Positions 1 to 8,784 of a stretch of DNA of 64,000 bases are shown here, one piece after another. Position 1 is the first letter of the stretch; each line of letters starts with the position of its first letter. This DNA is from Candidatus Hydrogenedentota bacterium (GTDB taxonomy: Bacteria; Hydrogenedentota; Hydrogenedentia; Hydrogenedentales; JAEUWI01), in contig JAHBVV010000023.1 in the NCBI GenBank assembly GCA_019637335.1, forward strand, positions 57,305-121,304, read 5' to 3'. The position numbers and the translations under genes are program-made. The notes under the pieces are model-generated. The model did not search any database and had not been told where the DNA came from. It saw nothing but the letters and a program-made list of their open reading frames with translations.

Positions 1-1
1 C

Positions 2-2080
2 GATCACTGGTCCGGTGAAACGCGCTACATCTACCACGGCAACGACGGCACCAGCATGCCCTGGAACGACACCGCGCAGTTGAACTATCTCATTCCCGAA
101 GTGCGCGAGGCCGTCATCCAGACCATCCTCCATGTCGCGCGGCATTTCCCCATCATTCGATTCGACGCCGCCATGACCCTCGCCAAGAAACACTTCCAGC
201 GCCTGTGGTTCCCCATGCCCGACGACGCCGGAGCCATCCCCTCGCGCGCGGAGCACAGCATGAGCCGCGCCGAATTCGACGCCGTCTTCCCCCTCGAATT
301 CTGGCGCGAAGTCGTAGACCGCGTCGCCGCCGAAGCCCCGGACACCCTCCTCCTCGCCGAAGCTTTCTGGCTCATGGAGGGCTACTTCGTCCGGACACTC
401 GGCATGCACCGCGTCTACAACAGCGCCTTCATGAACATGCTCAAGATGGAGGATAACCAGAAATACCGCCAGACCATCAAAAACGTCCTCGAATTCAGCC
501 CCGAAATCCTCCAGCGCTTCGTCAACTTCATGAACAACCCCGACGAGGACACCGCACAGGCGCAATTCGGCAAGGACGACAAGTACTTCGGCGTCGCCGC
601 CATGCTCGTAACCATGCCCGGCCTCCCCATGATCGGCCACGGCCAGGTGGAAGGCTACGCCGAGAAATACGGGATGGAGTACCGGCGCGCCTATTACGAC
701 GAGCAGCCCAACGAAGGCCTCATCCAGCGCCACGAACGCGAGATATTCCCGCTCATGCGCCAGCGCCACCTCTTCAGCGGCGCGGAACACTTCGCCTTCT
801 ATGATTTCGTCACCTCCGACGGCTGGGTGGACGAAAACGTCTTCGCCTACAGCAACCGCCGCGGCGCCGATTGCGCGGTCATCGTCTACCAGAACGCCTT
901 CCGCGAAACCCAGGGCCGAATCCACCACGCCGTCCCCCGAAACAAGGGCGCCGCGGACGACGTGCAGCTCCAGTCGCTTACCCTGGCCACCGCCCTGAAC
1001 CTCCACACGGACGACAACTGCTACTACATCTACCGGGACGCCCGAACCGGACTCGAATACCTCGAACACGCGCAACGCCTGCGCGACGAGGGCCTGTATA
1101 TCGCCCTGGGAGCCTACCACTACGCCGCGCTCATCAACTGGCGCCCGGTCTTCGATGTCGACCTCACCTGGGGGCGCCTCCACGAGAGCCTCGCCGGGCG
1201 CGGCGTGCCTTCGATAGACGAAGCCTACCAGGAATTGCACCTGGCCCCCATTCTGGAGCCCTTCGGACGTCTACTGACCCCCGAGCTGCTGCTCGAACTG
1301 CACGAACACCGCGGCGACCTGCGCCAGGTGCGACACCTCGACACGCGGCTCGATCCGTTCCTGGACGCCGTCGGGGAACGCCTGGGCATCACCATCGATC
1401 CAAAGCCGCTCACCGAAGCCATGCGCCGCGATCTCACCGCCATCTATGACCTCCCCCGGAAGCTCCGCGCCGCCACCACCTATCCCGACGTGCGCGACGG
1501 ACTCCTGGCGCTCTTCCCCGACAAACCGGGCAAGGCCCTCGCGGGTTACCGCGTGCCCCTCGTCTGGGCACTGCTGCGCCATCTCGGAGCCGTGCTCCGG
1601 CAAGACCCGAAACACCCCGAAATGGACGCCGAAGCCGTCTCCATCACTAGCGGCGCCTGGATCCGCGAGTGGTTCCTGCGCAAGCCGATCGCCAATGCGC
1701 TCGCCGGCCTCGGAGCCGATGGGCACACCGCCGCGCTCGAAGCGAGCCTCGTCCGCATCTGCATCGCCCATGCGCACCACCTCCGCCGCCTCGAAACCGA
1801 AGTGTGGGGGCCCGTGCTCGACGCCATCTTCGCCGATCCCGACGTCCTCTTCTTCCTCCGCGTAAACACCTGGCAGGGCCGCCGCTGGCTGAACCGGGAA
1901 CGCCTCGAAGAAATGGCCGGCGCCCTGCAGCTGGTCCTTGCAACCGTCCTGCTCGAAGATTCCGGCGACGCCAACGCCTGGGACACGATCGCAATCGCAC
2001 GGGAAATCGCCGACACCCTGCTGGAAGCCGCCGAGGGCACAAACTACGATCTGGACTGGATGCTTTCGAGCATCAAGTAA
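2..2080 (+). CDS. GH13-like alpha-amylase family glycosidase, 5' end outside window
   Basis: The reading frame is open from base 2, so the true start lies upstream; the first internal ATG (position 56) is not the start. The visible part resembles the GH13 (alpha/beta)8 barrel. IIRFDAAMTL matches conserved region II with the nucleophile Asp, LLLAEAFW matches region III with the acid/base Glu, and NFMNNPDEDT sits where region IV (usually N-H-D) is expected, so the region IV histidine looks replaced. About 400 C-terminal residues follow the barrel and are rich in Leu and Glu; I do not recognise them. The role is probably alpha-glucan processing. The glpQ-like gene starts 26 bases downstream on the same strand. 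The family call is fairly secure; the substrate is unknown. Confidence 0.7.
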   Translation, partial: DHWSGETRYIYHGNDGTSMPWNDTAQLNYLIPEVREAVIQTILHVARHFPIIRFDAAMTLAKKHFQRLWFPMPDDAGAIPSRAEHSMSRAEFDAVFPLEFWREVVDRVAAEAPDTLLLAEAFWLMEGYFVRTLGMHRVYNSAFMNMLKMEDNQKYRQTIKNVLEFSPEILQRFVNFMNNPDEDTAQAQFGKDDKYFGVAAMLVTMPGLPMIGHGQVEGYAEKYGMEYRRAYYDEQPNEGLIQRHEREIFPLMRQRHLFSGAEHFAFYDFVTSDGWVDENVFAYSNRRGADCAVIVYQNAFRETQGRIHHAVPRNKGAADDVQLQSLTLATALNLHTDDNCYYIYRDARTGLEYLEHAQRLRDEGLYIALGAYHYAALINWRPVFDVDLTWGRLHESLAGRGVPSIDEAYQELHLAPILEPFGRLLTPELLLELHEHRGDLRQVRHLDTRLDPFLDAVGERLGITIDPKPLTEAMRRDLTAIYDLPRKLRAATTYPDVRDGLLALFPDKPGKALAGYRVPLVWALLRHLGAVLRQDPKHPEMDAEAVSITSGAWIREWFLRKPIANALAGLGADGHTAALEASLVRICIAHAHHLRRLETEVWGPVLDAIFADPDVLFFLRVNTWQGRRWLNRERLEEMAGALQLVLATVLLEDSGDANAWDTIAIAREIADTLLEAAEGTNYDLDWMLSSIK

Positions 2081-2106
2081 CAGGGCCGCCGGCCCGGGAG
2101 CAACCC

Positions 2107-3054
2107 ATGCGGAACCTCATCACGATACCCGCCCTGCTGCTTGCCGGCGCGGTGGCCCTGCCCGCCGGGGCCGCGGGCAAGCAGGTCATCGCCCACCGCG
2201 GAGCCAGCGGCTACCTCCCCGAGCACACCCTCGAAGCCTACGCACTCGCCTATGGCCAGGGGGCCGACTTCATCGAGCCCGACCTCGTCCTCTCGAAGGA
2301 TGGCCACCTCATCGCCCTGCACGACATCCACCTCGAAAGCACCACCGATGTGGAAGAGCGATTCCCCGGCCGCCAGCGCGCGGACCGCAAATGGTACGCC
2401 GCCGATTTCTCGCTGGAGGAATTGAAAACCCTCCGCGTGCACGAACGCGTCAAGGGGCGTTTCCCCCACATGAAGTCCAGATTCGAAATCCCCACCCTCG
2501 AAGAAGTCATCGAGCTCGTCCAGGGACTCAACACCACCACCGGCCGCGACGTTGGCCTCTATCCCGAACTCAAACAGCCCACATTCCACCGCAAAGCAGG
2601 CTTCGATATGGAAACGAAAGCCCTCGAAGTCCTCGCCCGCTACGGGTACTCCGGCCCGGACGCCCGCGTCTTCGTGCAATGCTTCGAACCCGACGCCCTG
2701 CGCCGAATCCGCCACGAACTCGGATCAACCCTGCCGCTCATCCAGCTCATCAGCGGCAGTTCCCGCCAGCGCGACCTCCACACCCGCGACGGCCTGAAAG
2801 GCGTTGCGGAGTACGCCAACGGCATCGGACCCGACAAAAAACTCCTCGACGATATACCAGGCTACGCCGGCTGGGCCCGCGAATTCGGGCTCCTCATCCA
2901 CCCCTACACCCTCCGCGCCGACGACCTCCCCAAAGGGACCGCCACCATCGAAGAAGAACTCCGCCACATCTACCTCAACCACGACGCCGACGCCGTCTTC
3001 ACCGACCACCCCGACCGCGCGGTCAAGTTCCTCGAATCAGAAAACCTCCGCTGA
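2107..3054 (+). CDS. glpQ: Secreted glycerophosphodiester phosphodiesterase (GlpQ-like)
   Basis: A 315-residue protein that would hydrolyse glycerophosphodiesters to glycerol-3-phosphate and an alcohol. Residues 1-22 form a signal peptide ending near AGAAG. The GDPD signature follows at once: VIAHRGASGYLPEHT, then the metal-site segment FIEPDLVLSKDG and the second catalytic His in ALHD. ELK in LYPELKQP and TDHPD near the end are also family-typical. The ATG at 2107 was chosen because GGGAG lies 6 bases upstream and the signal peptide starts there, although the frame stays open much further upstream. A signal peptide and this length fit the periplasmic GlpQ type rather than cytoplasmic UgpQ. 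Confidence 0.9.
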   Translation: MRNLITIPALLLAGAVALPAGAAGKQVIAHRGASGYLPEHTLEAYALAYGQGADFIEPDLVLSKDGHLIALHDIHLESTTDVEERFPGRQRADRKWYAADFSLEELKTLRVHERVKGRFPHMKSRFEIPTLEEVIELVQGLNTTTGRDVGLYPELKQPTFHRKAGFDMETKALEVLARYGYSGPDARVFVQCFEPDALRRIRHELGSTLPLIQLISGSSRQRDLHTRDGLKGVAEYANGIGPDKKLLDDIPGYAGWAREFGLLIHPYTLRADDLPKGTATIEEELRHIYLNHDADAVFTDHPDRAVKFLESENLR

Positions 3055-3100
3055 GCGCCCCCCGACATCCGAACCCCTTCACCCAACCAGAAAACTCGTG

Positions 3101-3190
3101 CTCTCTGTGCTCTCTGTGCTCTCTGTGCTCTCTGTGCTCTTTGTGCTCTCTGTGCTCTTTGTGCTCTCTGTGCTCTCTGTGCTCTTTGTG
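3101..3190. repeat. 9-bp tandem array, unit TCTGTGCTC
   Basis: About ten units of TCTGTGCTC, some with TTTGTG instead of TCTGTG, starting about 45 bases after the stop of the upstream phosphodiesterase gene. Translated frames give only S-V-L or K-S-T-E-S-T strings. It is the longest pure array in this block. Confidence 0.85.
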
Positions 3191-3649
3191 GCTATACTCC
3201 CAAACAGCCGCCCCCTTATCGCCGCCCCCTCGAAATGACAAGACTTTCCGAAATAATTTCGGCAGAGCCATTGTCCTCCCACACGTTCAACGCCCGCCAA
3301 CGTGGCTTAGCCTTCCAGGCTGAGGCAACACAAGAGTCGAGTCCGAAGTGCCCATCAACGCCACAGCACAAGTCATTGATGGAAAATTGTTTGTCGGCAT
3401 GATAGCCAGGACGCTGTATTCGGTCTTTACACTCGCGACCACACCAGGCTGCGCTGGTCCTTCGGGCCGAAGATGCCCCATCATGCCAGTTGCCGTCACT
3501 GAATTTCTTTGCGTTCTTTGCGCTCTTTGTGGCTCCAAATCCATCCCCCCGCCCGCCCTAACCGCGCGTCCTCGCCCCGCCCTGGATCGTCTCCTTTGCG
3601 TCTTTGCGCCTTCGCGTGAATATCAATCCTTCCCCAGCTATTTTCCTAG

Positions 3650-4205
3650 TTGCTCTTCGTACTACTATCCGTCAAATTCTTGTTTTTTCTGCAAGTTCTT
3701 CCAATCAAAATCCATATAACCAACTGTCGGAAAAGAATTTACGAAGCGAAATTTCCAGGGGGAATCTCCGGGCCGTCCCACAAGTTTCGTGGTCGAAATT
3801 CTTTTCTTGCCCACGGATTACACCGATGACACGGATTGCAGCGATACGCTAACCAAACGAGAAGAAGCCGCCCGCCCCCCTTCCACCCCGCTACAATACA
3901 GATGCTGAACAATCCGAACAGGCCCCCTTGGAAACAACACGCAGCCGCCTGCACACCCCAAAGACCGAATTCATCTTCTATCCGTGTCATCCGTGTAATC
4001 CGTGGTCACAACTCCTGATCGCGGCCGGCCACAGCTCCCGGCGCATTCGTGTGCATTGGTGTCCATTCGTGGTCAAAAACGCCCCCCATTCAACCGCCTC
4101 GGTCCGTCCCCGCACAATAACACCCTATGCGCTCTATGCGTTCTCTGCGGTTAAAGCCCTTCTCTATTTCTCTTCGTGACCTTCGTGCCCTTCGTGGTGA
4201 TCATT
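3650..4205. repeat. Diverged long repeat, copy 1 (partner at about 14640-15200)
   Basis: This roughly 550-bp segment aligns with the one at about 14640-15200 in the same orientation. Both have, in order: TTTACGAAGC; an array of ACACGGATT type; a 100-bp stretch with CCCGCTA(C/T)AAT; the core CGCAGCCGCCTGCACACCCC; an ATCCGTGT array; a period-10 CATTCGTG array; a CTNTGCG array; and a CTTCGTG array. The best-conserved 96 bases differ at about ten positions, and the spacers between arrays differ more. Both copies lie directly downstream of a minus-strand gene's 3' end. Confidence 0.75.
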
Positions 4206-4339
4206 TCTTTGCTTGCGGCCCAAGTTGGCCTTGCGCTCTTTGTGGCGCCCCCATCCACCCGACGCCACACCAATTGCCGCCCCACTGCACCAGACCGTTT
4301 TCATTCGCGTGAATTCGCGTCCATTCGCGGTTCAACCCC

Positions 4340-7300
4340 TCAACCATTTCGCAGCAGCGCCAGCAATTCCTCCGCCGAGACCTTCCCCGCCATGTCCGCG
4401 CCTTCCAGCAGGCTGTTCGCCAGGTCCCGCTTGCGGTGGTGCAGCGCCGTAATCTGATCCTCGATCGTGTCCCGCGCCACCAGGCGGTACACCGTCACCG
4501 GGCGCTGCTGCCCGATCCGGTGCGCTCGGTCCGACGCCTGGTCCTCCACCGCCGGATTCCACCACGGGTCCATGTGGATCACGTAGTCCGCCGCCGTGAG
4601 GTTCAGCCCAAGCCCGCCCGCCTTCAGGCTGATGAGGAACACATCGCCCGCGCCCCCCTGGAAGGCGTCCACCGCCTTCTTACGCGCGGGCGCCGGGGTG
4701 CTCCCATCCAGGTACTGATAACGCACGCCCTTCTTGTCGAGCAAGGCCCGAAGAATGCTCAAATGGTCCACAAACTGGCTGAAAACCAGCGCCTTGTGCC
4801 GGTTCTCCATCAATTCGTCCAGTACCGCTTCAAACACCTCTAGCTTCGCGCTCGGCAGGCCGGCCGCCTCGTCGATAAGCTTCGGATTGCAACACGCGCG
4901 CCGAAGCCGCATGATCTCCGCCAGAATGCGCACATGGTGCTTGCCCGGCGCCGCTTCCACATCCGCGAGCTGTTTCAGCGCGCGCTGCCGGAGCGCCTCG
5001 TAAAACGCGCGCTCCTTATCCCCAAGCTCAACGTGCAGCACGATATCCGTGCGCGCGGGCAATTCGTCCAGCACGTCCTCTTTCCGCCGCCGCAGCATAA
5101 AGGGCTGGATCAACTGCTTCAACGACCGGCTGCGCTCCCGGTCCTCGTTCTTCTCGATCGGTATCGCATACCGCGCGTTAAATCGCTCCAGCGACCCGAG
5201 AAAACCCGGGTTAATGAAGCGGAACAGGTTCCAGAGCTCTCCCAGGTGGTTCTCGATCGGTGTCCCCGTCGCCGCGATCTTGAACTTCCCATTCAGCTCC
5301 ATCGCCGCGCGCGAACGCTTCGTGGCCACGTTCTTGATCGCCTGGGCCTCGTCCAGCACGATGGTCTCCCACTCCCGCTCGCGAAACAGGGCGATCTCGC
5401 TCTGAAGGATCCCGTAGCTCGTTACCAGCAAGTCGAAGGGACCCAGGTTGTCCAGCACCTCGGCCCGGTTAAACTGCCCAATGCGGTGCACGCGAAGCGA
5501 CGGCGCGAAACGTATCGCCTCCTCCTCCCAGTTCGCGCAAACCGACGTGGGCGCGATGACCAGCTGCGGGCCGCCCGGCGCGCGCCGCAACATGAGCGCG
5601 AGCGCCTGCACCGTCTTCCCGAGCCCCATGTCATCCGCCAGGCACGCGCCAACGCCCCACTCCGCCAGGCGCGCCAGCCACTTGTAGCCATCCACCTGGT
5701 AATCGCGAAGCGTAGCGCGCAATGTCGAGGGGATCTCCGGCTCCAGATCCCGCGCATCCCGGAGACGCGCCAGCTGCGCCTTCCACTGCTTGTTGCCGCG
5801 CACCGCCCCCGCCTCCGCCACGAGATCCTCCATCAGCGGCGCCGCCAGCGCGTGAAGCCGCAGCGCCCCGTCGCGCTCCTCGCCAATTCCGCGGAGTTCA
5901 TCCAGCTTCCGGCGAAACGCCTGCGTGAGCGCCAGGAACTGGCCGTCCGCGATCTGTACAAAGCGCGATCGCGATCCCGCCGTGAGATCGAGCAGACGCT
6001 GCATGTCGATCACGAGTTCCTCATTCACCCGCACCTCCCCGGAAACCTCAAACCAGTTGTGGCCCCCCTTGATCGTCGCGCGAAACTGGCCCGCGCCCGC
6101 GCTGCCCTGAAGATTCAGCGTCTGCCCCTTCGGCCACTCCAGCCGCACAATCTCCCCGCACGCCTGGGCCTCTTCCAGAAATTCCAGCGCCTCCTCCGGC
6201 GTCTCCAGCCGCCATTCGCTCTCCCCGCTGGGTTCCACAAGCGATGGGCACGCCGCCAGGAACGCCTCCGCCCCCGCGCGCTCCGCCGCAAAATCGCGCG
6301 CCGCCTGCACATGCCGCCCGTCCAGCTCCGCTATCACCACCTCGCCGCCCGCGCCGGGAGGAAACACCGGGCCGCCTTCCAGGAGCGGGCGCACGCGCAG
6401 GTGCACCAGGAGCCCCTCCCCCGCGGGCAACAACTGCGCCACCGGAAACGGGTCCGCCTCCACCCGGGGAATGCTCTCGTCGCCTACCCCGATATCGGAA
6501 TGCACGGTGACCACCGAGGAAACGTTGCGAACCGCCTGGAGCACCTGATCCTTCGCCCGGGCCGGCACCCGCAAGCCCTTCCCCAGGGTCTGCGCCACGC
6601 GCCGGAGCGCCGCCGTGTATTCGTAAACCACAAGCCGCGTGTCCCCCTCGTGAATTACCAGCACATCCCCCACTTGTGGCGCGCCCGGTATCATTTCGAG
6701 GTTGTAGGCATCGTCCGTCGCCGCCACCCGGAGCTCCGGCGCCTTCGCCACCACCTCGATCGGGCCATATCCATCTGCCCGGAACACCAGCGGGTGCCCC
6801 GCCAGCGCCGCCAGCGCCTTGATCGAAATCGTGTAATCCATACTGTGCCGGCCCCACCCATACGGGTCGGGCTCCACGGAAATGTGCTCGCACGCGGCCA
6901 GATCCTGCTCCGTGAGAAAGCCGAGCGACCGCCCCTCTTCCCGGAGACGGCGAAGCGGAACCACCCGGCCCCGCGTCCACCTCCCGTTCGCCTGGCGCTT
7001 TTGCTCCTTCGCCTCCAGATACAGGCCGCCCCCGGAATCGTAAATAATCCATACCAGACGGGACGCCTTCTCGGGCGCGCCGGACAGCGTTTCCGGGCGC
7101 GTCAATTCCAGCAGCGCGTTCAGGCTGCGCTCCCATTCCTCCCGCTCCTTCAGCAACGCCAGCAACGGAGTGCAACCGATCTCCTTGCCCAGCGCCTTCA
7201 CGCGCTCGCCAAATTCCTTCGCCTTAACCTTCTCCCGATTCAGAATGGCCGCGAGCTCGTGCGCCAGCCAGCGGTAACCGTTGGCCTCCAGGCGCTCATA

Positions 7301-8488
7301 CAGCGTCACCGCCTCGCCGGCGCTATGCTTCAGCGGGGCCCGGCCCAGCCACACGTCCAGGAGAAGCGCGATCACCTTCCCGCAAACCGTCCGGCACTCC
7401 GTCCAAACCGGCCGCTGCCAGCTTTCGTACGGGTCCGGTTGCGCCGCCAGGCCCATCTGAACGCGGAGAATACGCTTGGCCAACTCGGACAATTCGGCGT
7501 AGTGGAAATCCCGCGCCCGCGCGCCGCGTTCCGCCAGTTCCAGCGCGAGCGGCCACGATTGCTCCCCCTCCCCGATCAGCGCAATAAGGTAGTAAATCCA
7601 GTTAATCGATGGATAAACCGGCTTCCGCTTGCCGGTCACCCGCTTAAAAGCTTCATAACTCGCGTGATACTCCGCGGCGGCCTCGCCCGCCAGGCCCTTC
7701 GCCAACAGGGCCCGCGCCCGGAAAAGGCCGCGGCTCACATCCAGCTCTGCGGGAAGCGTCGGCTCAACTTCCAGTTGGCCCTGATAAAACTGGAATTCGC
7801 TCGCGTGTAGCATCGCCGTAATGCGGTGTTCGCGCGTCCACCGGTCCCAGCGCGACGCCGAAAACGCAATCTGCGCGCACGCGTCCGTTCCGGCGTCCAC
7901 CGAATCCATGAGCACCCAGGTCATCCAGTGCCCGATCGTCTTGCCATTGAGGGTGGCGGTCCACTCGGCGTCGAAGGGGTTGTTCAGGATCGACGTTACC
8001 GGGTGCTCATGCAGTGCGTCGTCGTGTTCCTCAAACATGATGTTGAGCAGCTCGTCCAGCAGTTCGGTTTCACCGCCATAAAACGCGATGCGCACAAGCG
8101 CCTGCAGCTCGCTGACGTCCAGATAACGCGGCATCGAATAGCTCGATCGCGGCAACAGGGCCTGCCGCACCAGCCCGGAGAGCTGATCGAAGCGCCCCTC
8201 GACCACCATCTGGCGCGTCACCACCTCGACGATTTCCCGATCGCAGAGCCACTTCGTGCGCGTGCCCTGGGCGAGGCGCATCCGCTTAGCCTGCTCCAGG
8301 ATCTGCAATAGGCCGGCCTGGGTGATCGGCTTACGGTTCTCCCCCAGAACCCCGCCCTCCTTCAACACACTATGCAACGTATCCAAACGGACCGGCGCAT
8401 AAAACAACGCCAGCGCCTCCAGGATCGGGATCTCGGCGGGGCGAAGCTTCTTCAGCGATTCAAAACGGCTTTTCTCGGATGCTGCCAT
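4340..8488 (-). CDS. SNF2/HepA-family DEAD/H helicase
   Basis: A 1382-residue double-stranded-DNA-dependent ATPase of the SNF2 superfamily (HepA/RapA-like). The two RecA lobes occupy the C-terminal third. Walker A is ADDMGLGKT near residue 949, the Walker B box is DEAQ near 1042, then TGTPIENHLGELW, LVFSQFVDHL near 1225, and the lobe-2 signatures DPWWNPAVEDQ and ASDRAHRIGQ near 1310-1330. The first ~880 residues are a poorly recognisable helical region, as is common for SNF2 proteins in this kind of genome. The ATG at 8488 opens the frame; only a weak purine run (AGAAAGA) precedes it. The probable role is remodelling of nucleoprotein or recycling of RNA polymerase; the exact target cannot be told from sequence. 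Confidence 0.9.
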   Translation of the reverse strand: MAASEKSRFESLKKLRPAEIPILEALALFYAPVRLDTLHSVLKEGGVLGENRKPITQAGLLQILEQAKRMRLAQGTRTKWLCDREIVEVVTRQMVVEGRFDQLSGLVRQALLPRSSYSMPRYLDVSELQALVRIAFYGGETELLDELLNIMFEEHDDALHEHPVTSILNNPFDAEWTATLNGKTIGHWMTWVLMDSVDAGTDACAQIAFSASRWDRWTREHRITAMLHASEFQFYQGQLEVEPTLPAELDVSRGLFRARALLAKGLAGEAAAEYHASYEAFKRVTGKRKPVYPSINWIYYLIALIGEGEQSWPLALELAERGARARDFHYAELSELAKRILRVQMGLAAQPDPYESWQRPVWTECRTVCGKVIALLLDVWLGRAPLKHSAGEAVTLYERLEANGYRWLAHELAAILNREKVKAKEFGERVKALGKEIGCTPLLALLKEREEWERSLNALLELTRPETLSGAPEKASRLVWIIYDSGGGLYLEAKEQKRQANGRWTRGRVVPLRRLREEGRSLGFLTEQDLAACEHISVEPDPYGWGRHSMDYTISIKALAALAGHPLVFRADGYGPIEVVAKAPELRVAATDDAYNLEMIPGAPQVGDVLVIHEGDTRLVVYEYTAALRRVAQTLGKGLRVPARAKDQVLQAVRNVSSVVTVHSDIGVGDESIPRVEADPFPVAQLLPAGEGLLVHLRVRPLLEGGPVFPPGAGGEVVIAELDGRHVQAARDFAAERAGAEAFLAACPSLVEPSGESEWRLETPEEALEFLEEAQACGEIVRLEWPKGQTLNLQGSAGAGQFRATIKGGHNWFEVSGEVRVNEELVIDMQRLLDLTAGSRSRFVQIADGQFLALTQAFRRKLDELRGIGEERDGALRLHALAAPLMEDLVAEAGAVRGNKQWKAQLARLRDARDLEPEIPSTLRATLRDYQVDGYKWLARLAEWGVGACLADDMGLGKTVQALALMLRRAPGGPQLVIAPTSVCANWEEEAIRFAPSLRVHRIGQFNRAEVLDNLGPFDLLVTSYGILQSEIALFREREWETIVLDEAQAIKNVATKRSRAAMELNGKFKIAATGTPIENHLGELWNLFRFINPGFLGSLERFNARYAIPIEKNEDRERSRSLKQLIQPFMLRRRKEDVLDELPARTDIVLHVELGDKERAFYEALRQRALKQLADVEAAPGKHHVRILAEIMRLRRACCNPKLIDEAAGLPSAKLEVFEAVLDELMENRHKALVFSQFVDHLSILRALLDKKGVRYQYLDGSTPAPARKKAVDAFQGGAGDVFLISLKAGGLGLNLTAADYVIHMDPWWNPAVEDQASDRAHRIGQQRPVTVYRLVARDTIEDQITALHHRKRDLANSLLEGADMAGKVSAEELLALLRNG

Positions 8489-8784
8489 GGATTCTTTCTA
8501 CCGGTACTCTCTCTCGTGTAAGCATTCCGCCGCCTGAATCACCGCGTCGAGATCCCGCAGAGCTCACGGCCATTTCAAAAGACACGCCCAATGGCGCGAC
8601 TGGATCGCGGACCTTTTCGCCACGGCGGACCTTCGGCGTGGCCGCGGACAATGTAGGATAGCCGTCCCGGCTGTCCACCGCGCCGAATGGCGCGACAGGA
8701 TCGCGGACATTCCTGTCCGCGGCAAAGTAAGCCAAAACTGTCAAAATACACCGCGCGCCAATTCAACCACAGCGCCCGGCCATC
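8489..8784. other. Intergenic with dispersed palindromic phrases
   Basis: No gene. It contains two related phrases, GGCGCGACTGGATCGCGGAC (about 8592) and GGCGCGACAGGATCGCGGAC (about 8689), the second followed by the hairpin GCGGACATTCCTGTCCGC. Between them lies GATAGCCGTCCCGGCTGTCC, which recurs in reverse complement near 61465-61490. These look like dispersed repeats rather than regulators of the neighbours. Confidence 0.6.

Larger units (their letters stand above)
3055..4339. other. Gene-free, repeat-rich intergenic block
   Basis: No convincing gene. The block holds at least seven short tandem arrays, mostly of period 9: TCTGTGCTC (3101-3190), TTCTTTGCG (about 3509-3536), TCTTTGCGC (about 3590-3620), ACACGGATT-type in the opposite sense (about 3811-3838), ATCCGTGTC (about 3980-4007), CTATGCGTT (about 4126-4154) and CTTCGTGCC (about 4172-4200). 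Two more have period 10, CATTCGTGTG (about 4045-4076) and ATTCGCGTGA (about 4305-4336). Most arrays have three units and end in a variant carrying GTGGT or GCGGT. ORFs called here only translate the repeats. Confidence 0.75.

Noticed and set aside
3101..3190. CRISPR-like array
   Set aside because: Units are 9 bp with no spacers; no cas genes are nearby. The same holds for all other arrays in the window.
4934..7810. 958-residue plus-strand ORF opposite the helicase gene
   Set aside because: It is exactly antisense to the SNF2 gene, Arg/Pro/His-rich, without domains; a GC-driven shadow frame.
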